Shown: positions 16,420 through 25,044 of the stretch, one piece after another | Numbering within the stretch: position 1 is the stretch's first letter | Layout: every line of letters begins with the position of its first letter | NCBI GenBank assembly: GCA_001602955.1 | Contig: LVAC01000023.1 | Span: 248,001-312,000, forward strand | Direction: 5' to 3' | DNA from: Sulfurospirillum sp001602955 | GTDB taxonomy: Bacteria > Campylobacterota > Campylobacteria > Campylobacterales > Sulfurospirillaceae | DNA: 64,000 bases | Translations under genes and position numbers: made by a program | Notes under the pieces: generated by a model | Databases searched by the model: none | Told to the model about the DNA's origin: nothing | The model's input: only the letters and a program-made list of their open reading frames with translations

Positions 16420-17751
16420 TTACGCAGGTTTTTTAATCAACAATTTCTCAGTGTCAGATGCCGCTTCATCGGTCAAATGCAAGTTAAAGTTCTCTTGCAA
16501 GAAAGCGAAGATGTCGTCGTTCACAAATTGTGGTGGTTTTGGTCCAAGGTAAATGTTTTTGATGCCAAGGCTAAAGAGTCCTAGAAGAATCAAGACTGCT
16601 TTTTGCTCCATCCAACTCAAAACGATAGAAACTGGCAAGTCATGTACGGTTACGCCAAGTGCGCCTGCAAGCGCTAGAGCGATGTGAACGGCACCGTTGC
16701 TGTCGTTGCATTGACCAAGGTCGAGGTAGCGAGGAATGCCTGTGTCTGCCACCGTTCCAAAGTCGATGTCGTTAAATCTAAATTTACCACAACTTGACGT
16801 CAAAATCACGCAGTCATTGGGGAGACTCTCTGCCATTTTTCTGTAGTATTCGCCACCCGTTCCTGGGGCATCACATCCTGCGATAACGAAGAACTGGCTG
16901 ATCTTTCCTGCTTGTACCGCTTCAAGGATTTGAGGCGCAAGACCAAGGATGGTTTTGTAGTGGTGACCCGTTACGAGTGTCTCATCACTGTCAAATCCTG
17001 TGACATCAGGAAGGGCTAGTGTTTGAGCGATGACTTCGCTAAAGTCATTATTTTGGATTTTTTTGCCCTCTTTGATGCCCACGATGTCGTAGGTGTAGAG
17101 TCTATCGACATAGGTTGAGTTTGATTTTGGAGGAACGATACAGTTGGTGTTCACGATGATGGTTCCGCCCCATTGCTCAAAGAGTTTGGTTTGGTCAAAC
17201 CATGATTTACCGATGTTACCTTTAAGGTGTGCGTATTTTCTAAGTTCTGGGTAACCGTGCGCTGGGATCATCTCAGAGTGGGTGTAGATGTTGATGCCTT
17301 TGCCCTCGGTTTGTTTGAGAAGCTCTAAAAGCATGTCAAGGTTGTGACCACTCACTAAGATCGCTTTGCCCTCAGCCTTGTTTTGAGAGATGCGAACAGG
17401 CGTTGGAATGCCAAGGTGAGAAGTGTGTGCTTCACTTAAGATGTCCATCATTTTAACACCCGCAGAGCCGATTTTCATCAGTTGAGCGATGTGGTCATCG
17501 AAGTTGAAGTTCACGTTGGTAAGGGTGAAGTAAAGAGTTTGAGCGATGACGTCATCGACTTCTTTGGTGTCTGCACCAAATTCATTCGCGTGTGTTCGGT
17601 ACGCACTAAGACCTTTAAGACCGTAGATCATGATGTCTTGAAGTTTCGCCAAGTTGGCATCTTTGCCGCACGTTCCTATATCTTGACCTTTAGAACCACA
17701 GCCACCGATGGCACTCATAGAGCATTGATCACATAACATGTTTAAAGACAT
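16420..17751 (-). CDS. hcp: hybrid cluster protein / hydroxylamine reductase, short form
   Basis: Iron-sulfur enzyme that reduces NO or hydroxylamine in nitrosative stress. N-terminal cluster cysteines are C7, C10, C18 and C28. The hybrid-cluster ligands are all visible in order: His in VSGHNLD, Glu in THSEMIPAHGYPEL, Cys in VNTNCIVPP, AGCDAPG, TSSCGKF and DLGQCNDSNGA, then Glu and Lys in SWMEQKAV. At 443 residues it is about 100 shorter than the common E. coli form and resembles the short class lacking part of the helical bundle. AGAGGA precedes the ATG. A perfect FNR-type box lies about 60 bases upstream of the start. Confidence 0.93.
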   Translation of the reverse strand: MSLNMLCDQCSMSAIGGCGSKGQDIGTCGKDANLAKLQDIMIYGLKGLSAYRTHANEFGADTKEVDDVIAQTLYFTLTNVNFNFDDHIAQLMKIGSAGVKMMDILSEAHTSHLGIPTPVRISQNKAEGKAILVSGHNLDMLLELLKQTEGKGINIYTHSEMIPAHGYPELRKYAHLKGNIGKSWFDQTKLFEQWGGTIIVNTNCIVPPKSNSTYVDRLYTYDIVGIKEGKKIQNNDFSEVIAQTLALPDVTGFDSDETLVTGHHYKTILGLAPQILEAVQAGKISQFFVIAGCDAPGTGGEYYRKMAESLPNDCVILTSSCGKFRFNDIDFGTVADTGIPRYLDLGQCNDSNGAVHIALALAGALGVTVHDLPVSIVLSWMEQKAVLILLGLFSLGIKNIYLGPKPPQFVNDDIFAFLQENFNLHLTDEAASDTEKLLIKKPA

Positions 17752-17811
17752 TTTTTATCCTCTTTCAAAAATTTCCAGCATCTTATCAAGAGGAGAGAGG
17801 GAAGTCATTGA

Positions 17812-17825
17812 TTGATCTCAATCAA
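17812..17825 (-). promoter_or_regulatory. FNR/CRP-family operator upstream of hcp
   Basis: TTGATCTCAATCAA matches the FNR consensus TTGAT-N4-ATCAA perfectly. It lies about 40 bases before the likely hcp transcription start (weak -10 near 17782-17787), a normal activator position. It suggests anaerobic or NO-responsive control by a CRP/FNR-family protein. Confidence 0.7.
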
Positions 17826-17838
17826 GACTTTTGAGGAA

Positions 17839-18525
17839 TTATTGTTCGATGACGCCGCCAAAACGCCTTTCGGTATGTTGGTATTCCGAAACGACGGTTT
17901 CGAGCTCTCCGACCGAAAAGTCCGGCCACAGCGTTTTACTGAAAAAAAGCTCTGCGTACGCCGCTTGCCACAATAAAAAATTTGAAAGCCTGCAATCGCC
18001 GCCCGTGCGAATGAGCAGATCCACAGGTGGCATACCTGCCGTATCCAAGCATGCTTCAAGGCTCTCTTTGCTCACGTCGCTTCTTACATGTAAGAGTTTG
18101 GAAACGGCACGAACGATCTCGTCTTGCGCACCGTAATTAATCGCCAAAACTTGCGTCAAGCCCGTACAATGCGCGGTTTTCTCTTTAGCGTAGGCAATCT
18201 CTTTTTGTAACGTCGCAGAAAATCGGCTCATATCGCCGATGACGTCGAAACGGATATTGTGTTCTAAAAGCGTGGGAATTTCACTGTGCAAATACTTGGA
18301 GAGTAGCTTCATCAAAATACCGACTTCCGCCTTGGGGCGATTCCAGTTTTCGGTGCTAAATGCGTAGAGGGTAAGGTATTTGATGCCCATTTTTGCGGCA
18401 TATTTGGTAATTTCGCGAACCTTTTTAGCCCCTTCTTTATGGCCAAACGAACGCTCTTTTCCCTGACGCTTTGCCCATCTTCCGTTACCGTCCATGATAA
18501 TCGCTAAATGCACTAAATCATTCAT
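17839..18525 (-). CDS. uppS: undecaprenyl diphosphate synthase
   Basis: Makes the C55 lipid carrier for peptidoglycan and surface polysaccharides by adding isoprenyl units in cis. The 228 residues show the signature LAIIMDGNGRWAKRQG with catalytic D12, then FSTENWNRP and, near the end, LLIRTGGDCRLSNFLLWQAAYAELFF, all diagnostic. The family length is about 230-250. It is divergent from rho and its 3' end lies next to the hcp regulatory region. Confidence 0.96.
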   Translation of the reverse strand: MNDLVHLAIIMDGNGRWAKRQGKERSFGHKEGAKKVREITKYAAKMGIKYLTLYAFSTENWNRPKAEVGILMKLLSKYLHSEIPTLLEHNIRFDVIGDMSRFSATLQKEIAYAKEKTAHCTGLTQVLAINYGAQDEIVRAVSKLLHVRSDVSKESLEACLDTAGMPPVDLLIRTGGDCRLSNFLLWQAAYAELFFSKTLWPDFSVGELETVVSEYQHTERRFGGVIEQ

Positions 18526-18719
18526 TTTTTTACTTCTTTTTACCCAAAATGATAAGCGCCATTCTATCTTTTTTCTCTTTAGCCCACCTTGACAAATCTT
18601 GCCACTTTGACTAAAATTACGCCATCGCTACTTTTTAGATTTCTCGCAAAGTAGTCTCATAAAAATCGACTCAAGCAACTCTATTTTTGGGCATCCACCC
18701 TACCAGAGACTCTAGCTTC

Positions 18720-20126
18720 ATGAACGATCAAACTAACAACAAAGAAGGCACAATGAGCGGAACGACTCCCTCCCAAGCGACGACGCAACCCCAACCTTGC
18801 GCAAATCAGGCGCCAACCAACGGACAAGCAAAACCGACGTACTATAACAAATCACGCACCCACGTTCCCGTTGACGGTTATAAAATCGAAAGCTTACGCA
18901 CCACGCCTTTAGAAAAACTTCTTGAAATTGCCACCGAACTGGGCATCGAAAATCCCAATGAACTTAAACGCCAAGATTTAATGTTCGAGATTTTAAAATC
19001 TCAAGTCAACCAAGGCGGATTTATTCTTTTTACGGGAATTTTAGAGATCGCGGGCGAGGGATACGGCTTTTTGCGTGCGATGGACGCCAACTTTTCCGAC
19101 AGCGCAAACGACGCTTACGTCAGCAGTACGCAAGTTAAAAAATTTGCCCTCCGAACGGGCGACATCGTTACCGGACAAGTCAGACCGCCCAAAGATCAAG
19201 AGCGTTACTACGCGCTTTTAAAAATCGAAGCGATCAACTATCTCCCGATGACGGAGAGCAAAAAACGTCCTCTTTTTGAAAACCTCACACCGCTTTACCC
19301 CACCGAAAAAATCAAACTCGAATACGATCCGATGAAAATTACCGGACGCGTACTCGATCTTTTTACGCCGATCGGTAAAGGTCAGCGCGGCCTGATCGTC
19401 GCCCCTCCTAGAAGCGGTAAAACCGAACTGATGAAAGAGCTCGCACACGGTATCGCACGCAATCATCCAGAGTCCGAACTCATCGTTTTACTCGTCGACG
19501 AGCGTCCCGAAGAGGTCACCGATATGCAACGTTGCGTTCAAGGCGAAGTCTATAGCTCAACGTTCGATATGCCCGCCTCCAATCACGTACGCGTCGCCAA
19601 CCTCGTCATCGAAAAAGCCAAACGCCGCGTCGAGATGGGTAAAGACGTTATCATCTTGCTTGACTCGATCACCAGACTTGCTCGCGCATACAACACCGTC
19701 ACGCCTTCCAGCGGTAAAGTTTTGAGCGGCGGCGTTGACGCCAATGCCCTTCACAAACCCAAACGCTTTTTCGGTGCAGCTCGTAATATCGAAGACGGCG
19801 GCAGTTTGACCATTATCTCCACCGCGCTGATCGAAACGGGAAGCCGCATGGACGAAGTTATCTTTGAAGAGTTCAAAGGTACGGGTAACAGCGAGATCGT
19901 CTTAGATCGCAACATCTCCGATCGTCGTATCTATCCGGCGATTAACATTATGAAATCGGGAACGCGTAAAGAAGAGCTTCTTTTAAGCCCCGATACGCTT
20001 CAAAAAGTATGGGCGCTTCGCAGTGCGATCAACCAAATGGACGACGTGGAAGCCCTCAAATTCCTTTACGCCAAGATGCTCAAAACCAAAGACAACGAAG
20101 AGCTTTTATCGATCATGAATGAATAA
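18720..20126 (+). CDS. rho: transcription termination factor Rho
   Basis: Hexameric RNA helicase that ends transcription. After a low-complexity N-terminal tail rich in T, Q and N (about 1-50), the RNA-binding domain (about 60-170) contains GYGFLRAMDANF and the ATPase core has the Walker A loop PPRSGKTELM, VLLVDERPEEVTDM and Walker B VIILLDSITRLARAYN. It is about 468 residues, longer than the E. coli 419 because of the tail. I use ATG 18720; ATG 18753, with GAAGG before it, is a fair alternative. It ends 20 bases before dnaX and may be cotranscribed. Confidence 0.95.
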   Translation: MNDQTNNKEGTMSGTTPSQATTQPQPCANQAPTNGQAKPTYYNKSRTHVPVDGYKIESLRTTPLEKLLEIATELGIENPNELKRQDLMFEILKSQVNQGGFILFTGILEIAGEGYGFLRAMDANFSDSANDAYVSSTQVKKFALRTGDIVTGQVRPPKDQERYYALLKIEAINYLPMTESKKRPLFENLTPLYPTEKIKLEYDPMKITGRVLDLFTPIGKGQRGLIVAPPRSGKTELMKELAHGIARNHPESELIVLLVDERPEEVTDMQRCVQGEVYSSTFDMPASNHVRVANLVIEKAKRRVEMGKDVIILLDSITRLARAYNTVTPSSGKVLSGGVDANALHKPKRFFGAARNIEDGGSLTIISTALIETGSRMDEVIFEEFKGTGNSEIVLDRNISDRRIYPAINIMKSGTRKEELLLSPDTLQKVWALRSAINQMDDVEALKFLYAKMLKTKDNEELLSIMNE

Positions 20127-20146
20127 TTTTTTACAAAGGTAGCGTC

Positions 20147-21820
20147 GTGTCACAAGTACTTGCCCTCAAATATCGCCCCTCTTCGTTTGACAAGTTGATC
20201 GGCCAAGAAGCGATCGCACAGACGCTCTCTTTAGCCCTCAATCAAGACAGGCTTTCGCACGCCTACCTTTTTTCGGGACTTCGCGGAAGCGGTAAAACCT
20301 CGACCGCGCGCATTTTTGCCAAAGCCTTGGTGTGCGAAAACGGCCCGACTTCGACGCCGTGCGAAACTTGCGAACACTGCCTCAGCGCAAACGAAAACCG
20401 TCATATCGATATTATTGAAATGGACGCGGCTTCCAACCGCGGTATCGACGACATACGCGAGCTCATCGAAAGCACCAAGTATAAACCCTCAAGCGCACGT
20501 TTCAAGATTTTTATCATCGATGAAGTTCACATGTTAACCACGCAAGCGTTTAATGCGCTCTTAAAAACCTTGGAAGAGCCCCCAAGTTACGTCAAATTTA
20601 TTTTGGCGACGACCGATCCTTTAAAACTCCCCGCAACGATCTTATCGCGCGTGCAACACTTTCGCTTTAAGCAAATCAAACAAAGCGACGTCGTCAACCA
20701 CCTCTGCCATATTCTCAACCTTGAAAACATTGAGTACGAAAAAGAGGCTTTAGAGATGATTTCACGTGCCGGAAACGGTTCGTTGCGCGACACGTTGACG
20801 CTGCTCGATCAAGCGATTATCTTTTCGAAAGGCTACATTACGCCCGAAAACGTGGCTTCGATGCTCGGACTTTTAGATCCCAAACAACTCGACATCTTGT
20901 TTACGGCGATTTTAAACCGTAACAAACTCGAACTCTTGGCAATGATTAAAGAGTTGGAGAGCTATGAGTGCGAAGTGGTCCTCGATGAGTTGATTGCCTA
21001 TTTAAAAAACGCTTTTTTTGAGCAGGATCGACGCTTTTCGACCCTTTTGTACGAACGTTTTTTCAAAATTCTGAGCGAAGCTAAAAGCCTTCTTTACATC
21101 AACGCCGACAACGGCTTCGTGCTTTCGTTGGTGTTGTTTAAAATGGTCGAGGCTACCAACATTAAAACCATCGAAGAGATGATCGATTCGTTGGAAAAAG
21201 AGAAGTTTCGTTTGCCCGCCGCTACGACGGAGTCATCGGAGCAGCATGAAGACGTACCTCTTAAAGAGACTCCAAAAGAGACAGAGCCTACCAGCGTTCA
21301 AGATCACGGCGTTACCGATGCGCAACTGTATGCGCGTTTATGCGAAAAACTACTCGATCGCAACGTCGAACTCGGCGAATGTTTTCAAAAATATATTCGT
21401 TTCGAGCGTTTTCAAGATCACGTCTTAACGCTCAATTCCAGCGCTAAAGACGAATCCGCAAAAATTTTAAAACACAACTCGGCAATTATCCGACATTTCG
21501 TCCAAGACGTTTTCGGCTTTGAAAGCCAAATCAAAATCGTTAAAACCGATGCTCCCGCAACGCAAAGTGCCGTGCCCGCACCTTTGGCGCATGAATCCTC
21601 GGCGATGCTCGAAGATTTGCCTTTGGAAGACGACAGCAACTATTCGATGATCGAAAACACGACGTTTGAAGGTGCGCCGCAAAGCGAAAGTTGTGCGACG
21701 GGAGCGATGATGAGCATGCAAAAAGAGTTGGATGCTACGGAAATTTTAAATACGCCGTTCGTACAAAAAGCGACTGATCTTTTTGTGGCACAAAAAATTC
21801 AAATTCGTCAAAAAGTTTAA
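20147..21820 (+). CDS. dnaX: DNA polymerase III subunit gamma/tau
   Basis: ATPase of the clamp loader that puts the sliding clamp on DNA during replication. The 557 residues show Walker A GLRGSGKTSTAR, a four-cysteine zinc module CENGPTSTPCETCEHC, the Walker B IIDEVHMLT and the sensor stretch FILATTDPLKLPATILSR. The C-terminal third is less conserved and acidic. Start is GTG behind AAAGGT. No obvious slippery A-run for making a short gamma form was noticed. It follows rho and precedes the asparaginase-like gene by two bases. Confidence 0.95.
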   Translation: MSQVLALKYRPSSFDKLIGQEAIAQTLSLALNQDRLSHAYLFSGLRGSGKTSTARIFAKALVCENGPTSTPCETCEHCLSANENRHIDIIEMDAASNRGIDDIRELIESTKYKPSSARFKIFIIDEVHMLTTQAFNALLKTLEEPPSYVKFILATTDPLKLPATILSRVQHFRFKQIKQSDVVNHLCHILNLENIEYEKEALEMISRAGNGSLRDTLTLLDQAIIFSKGYITPENVASMLGLLDPKQLDILFTAILNRNKLELLAMIKELESYECEVVLDELIAYLKNAFFEQDRRFSTLLYERFFKILSEAKSLLYINADNGFVLSLVLFKMVEATNIKTIEEMIDSLEKEKFRLPAATTESSEQHEDVPLKETPKETEPTSVQDHGVTDAQLYARLCEKLLDRNVELGECFQKYIRFERFQDHVLTLNSSAKDESAKILKHNSAIIRHFVQDVFGFESQIKIVKTDAPATQSAVPAPLAHESSAMLEDLPLEDDSNYSMIENTTFEGAPQSESCATGAMMSMQKELDATEILNTPFVQKATDLFVAQKIQIRQKV

Positions 21821-21822
21821 CC

Positions 21823-22320
21823 ATGGAAAAAATTCTTATCATCAACACGGGCGGAACGTTTAATAAACGCTACAATCCGCTCAAAGGCGAGCTCGAAGTT
21901 CCCAAAGACGGTATCGCACCCGAAGCGATTTTACTCTACTGCTACAATACCGCTTACGAACTCGTCAACATCATTCATAAAGACAGCCTCGAAATGAACG
22001 ATGAGGATCGAGTTTTACTGCTTCAAACCGTTCAAGCCTCTTCCCATCGTAAAGTCATTATCCTTCACGGTACCGACACGATGGACGTCAGCGCGGCTTT
22101 TCTTGCCTTACATGTCAAAGATAAAATCGTCACTTTAACCGGAGCAATGGTTCCTTTTCACATCGATACCGTCGAAGCAACCGCTAATTTTGCGATGGTT
22201 TTAGGCGATATTATGTGTAATAATCAGGCGGGAATTTACATCGGTATGCACGGTCGCGTCGCACCCTATAACCTACTTTATAAAAATCGACAAAAAGGTA
22301 TTTTCGAGCCCGTTCGTTAA
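21823..22320 (+). CDS. single-domain asparaginase-like protein
   Basis: 165 residues that match only the N-terminal catalytic domain of type I/II L-asparaginases: INTGGTFNKRYN with the nucleophile-type Thr12, and the second motif ILHGTDTMDVSA, followed by VTLTGAMVPF. The C-terminal domain of the usual 320-350 residue enzyme is absent, and a normal stop follows. It starts two bases after dnaX, so they are cotranscribed. Whether it hydrolyses asparagine alone, or has a new role, is open. Both threonine motifs being intact argues against decay. Confidence 0.8.
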   Translation: MEKILIINTGGTFNKRYNPLKGELEVPKDGIAPEAILLYCYNTAYELVNIIHKDSLEMNDEDRVLLLQTVQASSHRKVIILHGTDTMDVSAAFLALHVKDKIVTLTGAMVPFHIDTVEATANFAMVLGDIMCNNQAGIYIGMHGRVAPYNLLYKNRQKGIFEPVR

Positions 22321-23066
22321 AGGGCTCTGATCTCTTGGGTTTTTTGAAATATAAAATGGCTCATCACGATCACGTAGTAAGGATAGATTAACACGCCAAA
22401 TACCGGAATCAACGTTAAAGCGAAGCACACCAAAGAGATTCCGCGCATCGAAGCGGCATAACGACCTTTCAAGCGTAAATACTCCTCTTTTGAATTCAGT
22501 AACGACGATACGTCAAGAACCAAAAGTTTATGAAACATGTAAAAAACGGGAACGAGCAGGATAAAATTAAAAACGGGGATCAACGCCAGAGGCAACAAAA
22601 GGATTAACAAGACTCCCGTAATCAAAAGCGTTTTGGCGACAAATCCCAAATACGAAAATAACGCCATGGCTCTCATGTGAACGTTCGGGTAGTAGGTCTT
22701 CCCGATCTCTTGGATAAAGTATCCCGCGAACAATCCGACGATGATAGAATAAACCATCAAAAACAGATAGTACACCACCAACATCGATGTGATAAAAAAA
22801 AGAATGCCGACGACGGTTTTCGTGATAACAAAAAGCGAAATAAGGCTAAAAAGCCACGTTTGTTCGAAATTGCCCTCAAAGCCTTGAAGCCACTCGCCGA
22901 GCCAAACGCTTAACGCGCCGATACCGCCGAAACTCAGCCAAATCATCGCGATGAAAAAAAGAAGGGTTAAGACAAACGACAGAAGCGACACAAGAAGAAC
23001 CCTTGGAGAAAGCGTATCTCCAAGAGCCAAAGTAAAACTGTTTAAGAGCGAACGTTGCGGTTGCAT
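22317..23066 (-). CDS. EI24/CysZ-like integral membrane protein
   Basis: A 249-residue protein with about six hydrophobic segments and the EI24-type pattern: an N-terminal SLLNSFTLALGD, long membrane hairpins, and a central EIGKTYYP. E. coli CysZ, of the same superfamily, carries sulfate; other members have no known substrate. It overlaps the asparaginase-like gene by four bases in convergent orientation and follows the DUF945 gene after four bases, so those two form an operon. Confidence 0.75.
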   Translation of the reverse strand: MQPQRSLLNSFTLALGDTLSPRVLLVSLLSFVLTLLFFIAMIWLSFGGIGALSVWLGEWLQGFEGNFEQTWLFSLISLFVITKTVVGILFFITSMLVVYYLFLMVYSIIVGLFAGYFIQEIGKTYYPNVHMRAMALFSYLGFVAKTLLITGVLLILLLPLALIPVFNFILLVPVFYMFHKLLVLDVSSLLNSKEEYLRLKGRYAASMRGISLVCFALTLIPVFGVLIYPYYVIVMSHFIFQKTQEIRAL

Positions 23067-23070
23067 CGTT

Positions 23071-24462
23071 TTATTGGATCGCCTGATCGTTAACGCTTAA
23101 AACGCCTTTTTTAAAGGCAATGTCGTACACGAAAAAATCACCCTCGGCTTTACCTAGCGCAAAATCCGAAGGCGCGGTTAGGTTCAGAGCTTCCAACGTC
23201 GTGCGATCGTCTTTATGCAACTTAAACTTAGCACTCACGTCCAAAAGCGTCACGGCGGAGAGAGGGTTGCTATTGGCGTCAAAGTCGTTTTGAGGAATTT
23301 GCAACGTCGAAGTGAGCGTCACGTCTTTAAGGGCAAGAACGCCGCGCATATTTTTAAGTCCGACGTTAAAGTCCAATTTTAGCCCGTGACGGATCAATTC
23401 GCTCACGTCGCCGACTAAAGCCTGCTCACCGCCGCCTTGGGGTGCTAGCATCAGCCGATTGTAATCGTTTTGAAGCTTTTTAATCGTTGCGGCATCGACG
23501 CCTTTTAAGGCAAGCGTCGCATTGAGCGTTTCCAGCGAAACCGACTCTGCGTTGGAAGAAGCGTTAAGCCCGTTTAAAGCGTATTCGGCTTTGGCGTTCC
23601 ATTGCTTGTTGCTTTCTTCCGCACTGCTCATAATTTTCATCCCGCCAAGCGACATGTTAAACGTGCTGGAAGGTTCTTTGACCGAGAGAAGGTAACTGCC
23701 CAACGAGAAGTCGCCTTTGTTGTTAAGATCGTCTTTATAATCAAACGTATAGCGAAGATTTTCTAAACGACTTTGCAGCGTCAAATCGGATGCATTCACG
23801 CCGAATAGTTGTTTTTGAATACCCAAAACCCCTTGCATGACGCCGGCGCGCTCATGAAGCGTCAGCGCATTGCCGGAGGTGTCGATTTGCACCGTTCCCT
23901 CTTTCATCGCCAACTCTTCTTTGATGTCTTTCATCGCAAACGATTTGAGACGTTCGTCGCTTCCAAAAATCATCGTAAACGCCAACGCGCCTTTATCGAC
24001 GATCGGATTGAGCACTTTGGCAACGTCCGGATTTTGAGACAAAGACTCTTGAGCCGAGCGAGGCAATTTCGCTAAGGCTAAAGAGACGGTTACGTCGCTT
24101 GGCAAAAGATGCGAACAAACGACTTCGCCTTTAAAACTCAAACCGTCCAGTACCTCGCGAATATCCGCATCGTCTTCTTGCGTCAAACCTTGCGCCAAAA
24201 TAGCGTATTGCGGATTTTTCGCAACCAACGTGTCGAGTATAAAATCACGCACTTTAGCGGCATCGTCGATTTCAAGAGTAAACGTACGCGTACCGTTTAC
24301 GTAACCGTTTTTTGAGAGCATCTCCTGTTTAAAACCGTGTCCTTCGAGAAAGCGTTTTGTCTCATCGAGCTTTGCGTCCACGCGCGAAGAGATGTAAAGA
24401 GGCGTTAGCGCGAGTGCCGCGATGACAACGCCTCCACCGATAAGGTATTTTGTACTCGACAT
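23071..24462 (-). CDS. DUF945 (YdgA-like) family protein
   Basis: A 463-residue protein anchored by one N-terminal hydrophobic segment (about 5-25) with the rest outside the cytoplasm. The pattern SSRVDAKLDETKRFLEGHGF at the start and long beta-rich repeats fit DUF945 (E. coli YdgA). No enzyme motif is visible. The family is linked to the cell envelope but its role is unknown. It lies 13 bases downstream of the 108-residue gene and four bases upstream of the EI24 gene, a three-gene operon. Confidence 0.75.
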   Translation of the reverse strand: MSSTKYLIGGGVVIAALALTPLYISSRVDAKLDETKRFLEGHGFKQEMLSKNGYVNGTRTFTLEIDDAAKVRDFILDTLVAKNPQYAILAQGLTQEDDADIREVLDGLSFKGEVVCSHLLPSDVTVSLALAKLPRSAQESLSQNPDVAKVLNPIVDKGALAFTMIFGSDERLKSFAMKDIKEELAMKEGTVQIDTSGNALTLHERAGVMQGVLGIQKQLFGVNASDLTLQSRLENLRYTFDYKDDLNNKGDFSLGSYLLSVKEPSSTFNMSLGGMKIMSSAEESNKQWNAKAEYALNGLNASSNAESVSLETLNATLALKGVDAATIKKLQNDYNRLMLAPQGGGEQALVGDVSELIRHGLKLDFNVGLKNMRGVLALKDVTLTSTLQIPQNDFDANSNPLSAVTLLDVSAKFKLHKDDRTTLEALNLTAPSDFALGKAEGDFFVYDIAFKKGVLSVNDQAIQ

Positions 24463-24475
24463 AAAGTGCCTTTAT

Positions 24476-24802
24476 TTAGGATTTATAACCTATCACGTAA
24501 TAGGTATTTTTGTTAGGAACTTTTTCCACCGTAATTTTGTACTTGGCCGACCATTTCAAGATCATATCGTTGACTTCTTCGATCATTTCGCTACTGGGTG
24601 CTTCGTTTTTAATTTTAAAATAATCTTTGTTGCTGGAAAGCGCTACAAAACCGTGGTATGCCTTGAGTGCGTCATGCAGAGCAATGAGGTGTTTTTCAAC
24701 GTTTTCGAATCCTACGGTATGAGCGATCACGCGATCCAATTGCGCTTCGGTACTTGGGGTTAACCCGTATCCAAGTTGCGTTAAAATAGCCTGTTTATGC
24801 AT
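24476..24802 (-). CDS. conserved small protein of unknown function
   Basis: A 108-residue, soluble, mixed helix and strand protein without signal peptide or known motif. It starts LTQLGYGLTPSTEAQLDRVI and ends TYYVIGYKS. GGAGA precedes the ATG. It is the first gene of the operon with DUF945 and EI24 genes, which suggests an envelope-related or regulatory role, but that is inference only. Confidence 0.65.
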   Translation of the reverse strand: MHKQAILTQLGYGLTPSTEAQLDRVIAHTVGFENVEKHLIALHDALKAYHGFVALSSNKDYFKIKNEAPSSEMIEEVNDMILKWSAKYKITVEKVPNKNTYYVIGYKS

Positions 24803-24827
24803 CGTTTCTCCTTATAAATTGGGTTGT

Positions 24828-25014
24828 TTTTTATCTTTATCACGCCTTTGAAGCAAAGCTCCAAAGACTACGTTAACACTGGATTTTGCCAGACGCAATG
24901 CCCAGCGCACCTTCGGTGCTTTTTTATCTTTATCACGCCTTTAGAGCTAAGCTCTAAAAGCTACGCTAACGCTGAGTTCTCTTTGGCAGAGTGCCCACGC
25001 ACCTTCGGTGCTTT
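24828..25014. repeat. two tandem copies of a 93-base repeat
   Basis: Copy one is 24828-24920, copy two 24921-25014. Both begin TTTTTATCTTTATCACGCCTTT and, after a variable middle, end CGCACCTTCGGTGC. Within each lies a small inverted repeat (GAAGCAAAGCTCC in one, AGAGCTAAGCTCT in the other) and the terminal GCACC-TTC-GGTGC hairpin. The middle parts differ at many positions, but paired stems are kept, which points to selection for structure or an old duplication. The hairpins may end transcription of prfB. Confidence 0.7.
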
Positions 25015-25044
25015 TACTTCTTGCAAAATTGATTGCGCAACACG

